In this document: one piece after another, positions 14,296 through 20,185 of the stretch
Layout: each line of letters opens with the position of its first letter
Numbering within the stretch: the first letter of the stretch is position 1
Source: a virus
Strand: one strand, 5' to 3'
DNA length: 20,185 bases
IMG/VR virus record: IMGVR_UViG_3300037674_000773
Location: 1-20,185 of that record
The notes under the pieces: generated by a model
The model's input: only the letters and a program-made list of their open reading frames with translations
What the model was told of the DNA's origin: nothing
The model's database searches: none
Translations under genes and position numbers: made by a program

Positions 14296-17200
14296 ATGGC
14301 TATACAAAAAGATACAGTTTCAATTCCTTTTCTAAAGGGAATAAATACAAAGATAGACCCTCAACAAGAACAGTTAGGTTCTTTGACTCGGTTAAGGGAT
14401 GTTAAATTTACTAAAGTTGGTAGTATAGAAAAAAGGTATGGGTATGAAATGATAACCCAAGATATCTCAGCTATCACTGACTTAGATACCGATATGAAGT
14501 TAAACCTTATAGATCCTCTTTCAGTTAGAGGTGCTGGAGATACGCCTGTTGTTATTACAAAAAATATGATATGTAAATACACAAAAGCAGATAGGAAAAC
14601 ATACAATACTTCCGCCTATACCCCTTTAAAATTTCAAGAATTACCACGCCCCAATGATAATGATCTTCATGTAAACTCTCAAACAATAGTATATGGAGAT
14701 TTATGTTTTGGACTTCATACAAGAATATTGCAACCTGGGATTTTGGCAGCGCATATTGAAATTTTTGACATTTCAACTGACACCCCTACCAGATTGGTGA
14801 GACCCCATATTCTAAGTTTAAATATGACTGGTACTGCATTTCCTAATTCTATAGACGGTGGAAGTACTTATGGTGCTTTTTCCTACACAGATATTACAAG
14901 TGCTAATGGTAGAATGATAATTCATGAGGACCGATTAATTGTTACTGTAACAGACGCTCTTGGCAATTTATTTTATAAAACTTGCGATCCTTATAATTTT
15001 TCAGATGTTTTAAATAGTCAAATGGCAGTAGAATCTTCTGGTAGAGATGGGGGATGGATTCCAGTTTATCAAGGGCAAATAAATGCAACAAAGAATGTTT
15101 ACGATATAGAAAGTGATGTTGGTGGTATTATATTATTAGCTACTAAAACTGTATCTACTGATAACACTATAGCTAGAAAGTATGGAAGAAATATAGGTTC
15201 AATTCATAGTGATTTACATTTATATTACTCTTATAGTTTGCAGTGGGGCTGGACATTTACTGCTGATGCTGTATGTCTTACTAGAGTAGGAGATGATCCA
15301 CCAGGAAATTATAATAATAATGATCTTCAGCATGATTTAGTCGCAGCAATGGTCGCTGATAATGTGATAACTATTACTGCAACAAATCAGCGTTTTGACA
15401 AAAACTATGAATGGACAAAAACATTAACTTCAGGTATAACTGATGCAAGATTTATTAGTGTGATTCCAAATGCTAATCTATTTTCTCAAAGTTGGATAAA
15501 TCCTTCTACAACAGACGCTACTAATATTTACTTTGATGTTTTTGTTCAATATAGAAAGACTGGAGACCCTGCACTTGCTACTATAGACCATCTTCAATTT
15601 ACGGACAATACAAGTGGTACTAGGGCTGATGCTTTTTTAACTACAAATAATTTTGACTCTGGAACTTTAGATAATGTTAGAGAAGGAGATTGGAGTACAG
15701 TTACATTTGACAGTCTAGAACCTTGGGCTACAGACTTTATCGTTGCATGGGAGTTTATCCCAGATTATACTAGTTTTAGTACTCCTTTAGCAGAAACAGT
15801 TATGGAAGATTTTAAAATAGGACTGGGTATAGCAGGGAGAGCTTTTCAAATTAAATGGGGAGAAGATGAGCAAAGAAAATGGGATGCTGATATGGTTCCT
15901 TGGATTCACAAAACTGGTCAATGGGTTCAACCTTTTTCTTCAGAATCTCAATTAGGATCTGCCTTTTATTTTATGGCACTTGCTGGACCATATAATAATT
16001 ATGGTCCCCCTGTTACCACTAGTACTACGTCTGGTGATGGGTTAAATAGATACTCTAAGTGGACTGGAATCTTAGCATATGGTATTGGCGGTGGAGATTT
16101 AGAAACAGGAACCGCTGGAGTTCCTAGTCTTTCTGAGGTTCCTTATTATAATAGATTTGGAAATAAATGTGTTCTATTTCCCTATACAGTACAGTCAAGA
16201 GTAACTACAGAGGATGTTTCTTCTGAAGCTGCAGCTTTTACAGCTTTTTATAATACAGAATCTGCTACTATAGCTAAAATACACTACGATCAAGGTATTC
16301 CTAATCAATCTAAAGAAATTGCTGATAGTTTATTTATTCCTGGTGGAATGGTAAATAAGTATCAAGCAGGGCTTACTCATGAAGCTGGGTTTTTACAATC
16401 TCCTCATAGATTATACTTGTATTTAGGCGGAGCTACGTCTATGACAGAAGTGTCTACAGCTAGTCCAACTTTTGAAAAAGGTGATATTTATAATTATGTA
16501 GCTGTTTATTCAGATAGGGATTCTTCAGGTAGAATTAATAAATCTAGTATATCTAAACAATTGCAAGTTACTATAACTAATACTAGTACTAATACTGGAT
16601 ATGATGGAATAAATTTATTAATACCTATGAATGTGATTACTAATAGATTAGTTTATGGAATGCATGATATTGAAGTATATCGAACTACTAATAATGGAAC
16701 AGTATATTATAAAGTATCGGGGCAAAATTCTACATTATCCCATCCTTATTTAGCAAATAATGAGCAAAACTATTTTATAGCATTTAGAGATACAATAACT
16801 GATGATGATCTTACTAATAATGAACTATTATATACAACAGGTGGGGTTCTTGAAAATACTCCAGGTCCTGCATGTTCTATAATGGAAGTTTACAAAAATA
16901 TAGTATTTATGGCAGGATTAGAAAATCCATATGCAATACAATACAGTAAAGAAGTAGGCTATAATACTGCTTTAGATTTTAATGATACTCTTTTATTTGA
17001 GACTCCCACTATAGGTGGACCTATTACCACACTTAAAGGAATGGACGATAAGTTATTTATATTTAAGAGTAGTTCTATTTACTTTATTGCAGGTGGACAG
17101 AATAACTTTACCTCATATCTTCGAACTAGGTCTGGGCAAGCAACTGATATTGAATTACCTATTCTTTCTGCAGATATTGGTTGTGTTAATAAAAATTCTT

Positions 17201-18288
17201 GTGTTCTTACTCCTATTGGTATAATGTTTAAATCTAATCGTGGTATTTATCTTGTTAATAGATCTAATATGTCTTTAGAATATATAGGAGCACCAGTTCA
17301 AGCCTATAATAACTTAGAAATTACTGATGCTACATTATTTGCCAAAGTTGGAGAAATTAGATTTATCACTAAAAGAGCAGAAACTCTTGTTTATAATTAT
17401 GAAAGAGATGTTTGGTATACTTTTACAGGTGTAAGTGGTAATTCTCAAACTGTTATAAATGATGAATTTTTTATGGTTTCAGATAGAAATTTAGTATTAA
17501 AGGAAGTAGAGGGGACTTATACCGACGTAGGTAATCCTATAACTGTAGGATTAGAAACAGGTTGGATGAGTTTTGCCAAAGTACAAGGATTTCAACGTGT
17601 TTATAGAATGTTATTACTTGGAAATTACAAATCTAAACACCAAGTTAAAATAAAAGTAGCGTATGATTTTAATGATTCTTGGGTAGATGAATATATAATA
17701 GAATTAACTGATCCTAGTACTATATATTTTAAGCAAACACCAGAGGGTGCTGAACAAGACCAGATATCGGAGTGGGTTGATTCTCAAGGTAAACGTGCAG
17801 ATCCAAGCGAATTGTTTTCATCGGAATTTTTTGGTGGACCTGTTGACGTTACTGCTGATACCGCAAGAATTTTTAATAAAGGAACTAATAATAACTTTCC
17901 TTTTCATACTGATGGTGTTAGAGATCTTGATCCAGACCCTGTGCCTGGTGTTCTTGGTGATCCTTCTACTCAATTTAAAGCCGACGGCGGCGACGGCGAA
18001 GGCTTTGCTGCTTATGAAGTAGTAGGAACTGCTTCTGATTGGTATGATCCATATACACAAACATATCCCCAAGATATGACTAAAAAGTTTGGTACTAATC
18101 AATTACAATATCAATTTAGAATTAACATGAAGAGACAAAAATGTGAAGCTATAAAAGTATCAATAGAAACTCTTCAAGATTCAGATCAAAGAGGAGAAGG
18201 CGCAACCTTTTCTAATATAAGCTTTTTAGTAGGAATCAAAAAAGGCGATTATCGTATTAAACAAAGTAGAGTCAAAGGAACGCAATAA
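14296..18288 (+). CDS. Tail nozzle (tail tubular B-like) protein, very large
   Basis: A 1330-residue protein. The N-terminus PFLKGINTKIDPQQEQLGSL and onward to KVGSIEKRYGYE (11-51) is the opening of podovirus nozzle/stabilisation proteins, which list bound sites in a beta-propeller. Later it has GDIYNYVAVYSDRDSSGRIN near 728-747 and IEVYRTTNNGTVYYKV near 790-805. VYKNIVFMAGLENPYAIQYS and TLKGMDDKLFIFKSSSIYFI (about 866-935) match the propeller blades seen in this family. Nozzles close the tail tube until infection. T7 gp12 is 794 residues, so this one is much longer; the extra beta-rich material lies mainly between residues 150 and 700 and near the C-terminus. It is followed with a one-base overlap by the gp13-like gene, which supports the T7 order. 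Confidence 0.72.
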   Translation: MAIQKDTVSIPFLKGINTKIDPQQEQLGSLTRLRDVKFTKVGSIEKRYGYEMITQDISAITDLDTDMKLNLIDPLSVRGAGDTPVVITKNMICKYTKADRKTYNTSAYTPLKFQELPRPNDNDLHVNSQTIVYGDLCFGLHTRILQPGILAAHIEIFDISTDTPTRLVRPHILSLNMTGTAFPNSIDGGSTYGAFSYTDITSANGRMIIHEDRLIVTVTDALGNLFYKTCDPYNFSDVLNSQMAVESSGRDGGWIPVYQGQINATKNVYDIESDVGGIILLATKTVSTDNTIARKYGRNIGSIHSDLHLYYSYSLQWGWTFTADAVCLTRVGDDPPGNYNNNDLQHDLVAAMVADNVITITATNQRFDKNYEWTKTLTSGITDARFISVIPNANLFSQSWINPSTTDATNIYFDVFVQYRKTGDPALATIDHLQFTDNTSGTRADAFLTTNNFDSGTLDNVREGDWSTVTFDSLEPWATDFIVAWEFIPDYTSFSTPLAETVMEDFKIGLGIAGRAFQIKWGEDEQRKWDADMVPWIHKTGQWVQPFSSESQLGSAFYFMALAGPYNNYGPPVTTSTTSGDGLNRYSKWTGILAYGIGGGDLETGTAGVPSLSEVPYYNRFGNKCVLFPYTVQSRVTTEDVSSEAAAFTAFYNTESATIAKIHYDQGIPNQSKEIADSLFIPGGMVNKYQAGLTHEAGFLQSPHRLYLYLGGATSMTEVSTASPTFEKGDIYNYVAVYSDRDSSGRINKSSISKQLQVTITNTSTNTGYDGINLLIPMNVITNRLVYGMHDIEVYRTTNNGTVYYKVSGQNSTLSHPYLANNEQNYFIAFRDTITDDDLTNNELLYTTGGVLENTPGPACSIMEVYKNIVFMAGLENPYAIQYSKEVGYNTALDFNDTLLFETPTIGGPITTLKGMDDKLFIFKSSSIYFIAGGQNNFTSYLRTRSGQATDIELPILSADIGCVNKNSCVLTPIGIMFKSNRGIYLVNRSNMSLEYIGAPVQAYNNLEITDATLFAKVGEIRFITKRAETLVYNYERDVWYTFTGVSGNSQTVINDEFFMVSDRNLVLKEVEGTYTDVGNPITVGLETGWMSFAKVQGFQRVYRMLLLGNYKSKHQVKIKVAYDFNDSWVDEYIIELTDPSTIYFKQTPEGAEQDQISEWVDSQGKRADPSELFSSEFFGGPVDVTADTARIFNKGTNNNFPFHTDGVRDLDPDPVPGVLGDPSTQFKADGGDGEGFAAYEVVGTASDWYDPYTQTYPQDMTKKFGTNQLQYQFRINMKRQKCEAIKVSIETLQDSDQRGEGATFSNISFLVGIKKGDYRIKQSRVKGTQ

Positions 18289-18644
18289 TGAAAATGTGGA
18301 GCGATTATCAAAAAGAGTTAAATCCTAATACTGAAATATATGAGGATGAAAACGGTTTTATACAATTTACTTATGAAACCGATGGCAAACCAAGAATTTT
18401 TATAGACCATGTTTTTCTTAAAAAAGAAAAGAGAAAAGCATTGCAAGGTGATGCAATAAAACTATATTGGGTTATTGTATACGATAGAGCAAAGGAATTA
18501 GGTTGTGAGTTAATAGCCACCTCTGTTTGTACAAGGTCAATGAAAGGTGCAGAAAAGAGGTTGTATATGCACTTTAGATCAGGCTGGAAAATTAGTCATC
18601 TAGGTGGCTCAGTTATTTATTTATATAAGGAAATGCCGAAATGA
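18288..18644 (+). CDS. Degenerate GNAT-fold protein in the T7 gp13 position
   Basis: This 118-residue protein resembles the core of the GNAT fold. Strand RIFIDHVFLKKE (36-47) leads to KRKALQGDAIKLYWVIVYDR (48-67), then AKELGCELIATSV (68-80), and a final AEKRLYMHFRSGW (88-100) before a last strand. The acetyl-CoA loop consensus R-x-x-G-x-G/A is replaced by KALQGDA, so coenzyme binding is doubtful. T7 gene 13, directly after the nozzle gene, encodes a small protein of this fold that is needed for virion assembly; the position here is identical. I therefore infer an assembly role rather than an enzyme. The start overlaps the nozzle stop by one base, and the stop overlaps the next start as ATGA. 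Confidence 0.6.
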   Translation: MKMWSDYQKELNPNTEIYEDENGFIQFTYETDGKPRIFIDHVFLKKEKRKALQGDAIKLYWVIVYDRAKELGCELIATSVCTRSMKGAEKRLYMHFRSGWKISHLGGSVIYLYKEMPK

Positions 18645-20185
18645 AATTATTAGGTAAGAAAATTTATAGATCAGGGTTGAAGCCATATAAAAATGGCTTA
18701 GGAATGCACAATAGGGATAGTGAAGGTAATTATAAATCTTCTTCTTCTGGTTGTTGCGTTCATCCAGATACTAGAATCTCTATGGCAGATGGAACTACCA
18801 AAGCCGCTAAGGACATTCGCATAGGCGACGAGCTTATGACTCAAGCTGGTAAAGGTAAAGTAGAGATCATAGCAAATCCTGAATTAGGCTATAGATCTTT
18901 ATACTCATACGGTAGAGGTTCTTACTTTATAACAGGTGACCATCCCATTCATGCCGATGGAGAATGGAAGTCTCTTATGCCTGGGTTTTCTAAGCTAGAT
19001 TATGGTGTTGAATGTACTAGACTAGAAAAAGGAGCAGTCTTAACTCTTATTAATGGAGATAAGGTTAAGTTAGAAAAAATAGAAGGAGAAACCAATAATC
19101 CCAATTTAGTGTTATATGATTTTCACATGGATGGGGATGAGGATGCTAATCATACTTACTTTGCTAATGGCTTACTAGTCCATAACGGTGGCGGCGGCGG
19201 CGGCGGCGGCGGCGGAGGTTGTGGTAGTAGATCTAAACCTAAAGGTCAAGGTCATTACGATGACCAAGGAGCTTACCACTATGGTACTGACTACTCTTCT
19301 GGAGGGCAGTATCACCATTCTACTGTTGATACTGGAACTGAAGGATCTGGTCAAGGTTTGCAATCAGATTCAGAAACTATTCAGGAACAGCAGGATTTGG
19401 CAGATAGTATAGATGAAAGTTCTCTTAATGTGGATACTGGGGAATATGTTGGTACTAGACCTGAAGATAGACCAATGGGAGAAGGGATAGCAGAGGGCAT
19501 AGCGCAAAACGAGGCAGAGACAACTACTGGAACAGACCAAACTCCAGAAACCCAAGAGGGGCAGGTTACTGGGGGAACTCCAGCAGAGCAAGTAGATAAT
19601 TATGATTCTCTCCAAGAAGAAATTCAACAAGCAGAAGTAGATAGTCAATATGATCCAGTACAAGCTGGAGCAGGTTATGAAGATCCTAGCCAATACCAAG
19701 ATATGCCTGGTTTTGATGCTGGTCAAGATCCTGCAACAGTCCAACAAAACTTTTTAGATGCTCAACAACAACAAAATCCACAATTAGCTCAACAACCAAT
19801 AACTGCAGAGGAAGTAGGCGATTTAGAATTTAAACCTGCTTGGACCGACGAAATGGAAGAAGGAGCGCAACTTGATATCGATACTCAAACTACAGCAAGT
19901 GAAGAATATGAAGATTCTGCTCAAGAATATGAAGATGAAGTAGCTGCTCAAGAAGAGGCAGGATTTTTAGCCAACTATGAAGAAACTGAAGGACAACATG
20001 CACAAACAGAGTATAACGAACAATTACAAGAAATGTGGGATGATCCAGATCAAAGAAACGATTTAACTGCGAACGAGATCCAACAATTACAGAATCAGGG
20101 CTATATTACAGGTGAACCTGTTCCTGAAACTTCCAGCGGTGGTGGAGGCGCAGCAGATCCTACGGCTGTAGATACTACAACTATG
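18641..20185 (+). CDS. Hint/intein-like self-processing protein, open at right edge
   Basis: This frame runs 515 codons without a stop to the window end, so the 3' end is missing. Residues 1-38 form a basic then Ser-rich leader. Residues 39-182 are a Hint domain (see 18755-19186). Residues 183-193 are eleven glycines, followed by Cys194 and a His/Tyr/Gly-rich stretch. From about 235 to 515 the protein is a low-complexity acidic region rich in Gln, Glu and Asp with short repeats such as EYED. No enzyme fold is visible after the Hint domain. AAGGAA about 8 bases upstream supports ATG 18641, which overlaps the upstream stop as ATGA. It occupies the place of the internal or ejection proteins in T7-like order. 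A virion protein cleaved or spliced by its own Hint domain is the inference; the product after processing is unknown. Confidence 0.8.
   Translation, partial: MKLLGKKIYRSGLKPYKNGLGMHNRDSEGNYKSSSSGCCVHPDTRISMADGTTKAAKDIRIGDELMTQAGKGKVEIIANPELGYRSLYSYGRGSYFITGDHPIHADGEWKSLMPGFSKLDYGVECTRLEKGAVLTLINGDKVKLEKIEGETNNPNLVLYDFHMDGDEDANHTYFANGLLVHNGGGGGGGGGGGCGSRSKPKGQGHYDDQGAYHYGTDYSSGGQYHHSTVDTGTEGSGQGLQSDSETIQEQQDLADSIDESSLNVDTGEYVGTRPEDRPMGEGIAEGIAQNEAETTTGTDQTPETQEGQVTGGTPAEQVDNYDSLQEEIQQAEVDSQYDPVQAGAGYEDPSQYQDMPGFDAGQDPATVQQNFLDAQQQQNPQLAQQPITAEEVGDLEFKPAWTDEMEEGAQLDIDTQTTASEEYEDSAQEYEDEVAAQEEAGFLANYEETEGQHAQTEYNEQLQEMWDDPDQRNDLTANEIQQLQNQGYITGEPVPETSSGGGGAADPTAVDTTTM
18755..19186 (+). other. 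Intein-like Hint domain (no homing endonuclease)
   Basis: The 144-residue domain starts with Cys39 in CVHPDTRISMADGTTK and the KDIRIGDELMT strand (intein block A). It continues with SYFITGDHPIHADGEW, whose T-x-x-H (Thr98, His101) is the block B signature. It ends with YDFHMDGDEDANHTYFANG and LLVHN, giving block F His171 and the terminal His181-Asn182 pair. These residues carry the N-S acyl shift and Asn cyclisation of inteins. The size leaves no room for a homing endonuclease. The residue after Asn182 is Gly, not Cys, Ser or Thr, so it resembles A-type bacterial intein-like domains, which can cleave and sometimes splice. Confidence 0.85.
19187..19219 (+). repeat. GGC microsatellite encoding eleven glycines
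   Basis: GGT, eight tandem GGC codons (19190-19213), GGA and GGT encode Gly183-Gly193 directly after the Hint domain. The run is almost pure G+C in an AT-rich genome and can slip by whole codons without changing frame, so its length may vary between related phages. Confidence 0.95.

Noticed and set aside
19188-19412. Poly-alanine reading frame over the GGC repeat
   Set aside because: It is the +1 shadow of the Hint gene, with no ribosome site. The longer frame from 18641 is open and carries clear Hint motifs.
1-20185. CRISPR arrays, tRNA genes, insertion sequences, attachment sites
   Set aside because: I looked and saw no spaced direct repeats, cloverleaf patterns, transposase motifs or integrase with flanking repeats.

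Overview
The window is a stretch of a lytic-type tailed-phage genome (class Caudoviricetes, short-tailed podovirus plan). Every gene is on the + strand, genes are packed with short gaps or overlaps, and most starts have a recognisable Shine-Dalgarno. The DNA is clearly AT-rich. Nothing identifies the host, and there is no integrase, repressor, tRNA or RNA polymerase gene here. Metabolic genes beside a virion operon would fit an aquatic phage, but that is inference.

Layout. (1) 1-3718, accessory block: the tail end of an upstream gene, a small coiled-coil protein, a GNAT acetyltransferase, a ClpP-type serine protease, a full-length FabF-type beta-ketoacyl-ACP synthase with all catalytic residues, a second ClpP-like protease with an N-terminal membrane anchor, and two small unknown proteins. 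(2) 3702-6235: a 2OG-Fe(II) oxygenase-like protein overlapping the large terminase, then a small acidic protein. (3) 6239-11228, head genes: portal, coiled-coil scaffold, major capsid protein, a probable head decoration protein and a small acidic protein. Two strong intrinsic terminators with GNRA tetraloops bracket the last two. (4) 11269-18288, tail genes: head-tail adaptor, two appendage-type proteins sharing an N-terminal signature, and a very large nozzle (tail tubular B type) protein. (5) 18288-20185: a degenerate GNAT-fold protein in the slot of T7 gene 13, then a long ORF still open at the window edge that carries an intein-like Hint domain followed by eleven glycines.

How it works together. 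The order portal, scaffold, capsid, adaptor, nozzle, gp13-like GNAT matches the T7 virion operon, except that the terminase lies upstream of the portal and two appendage genes sit between adaptor and nozzle. By that synteny the Hint protein occupies the place of the internal/ejection proteins. The two ClpP-like enzymes could serve head maturation or host control, but neither is fused to scaffold or capsid. FabF would have to use host acyl-ACP, because no ACP gene is visible.

Most notable are the self-processing Hint-polyglycine protein at the right edge and the ClpP-FabF-membrane ClpP cassette. No stretch over 300 bases lacks a gene.
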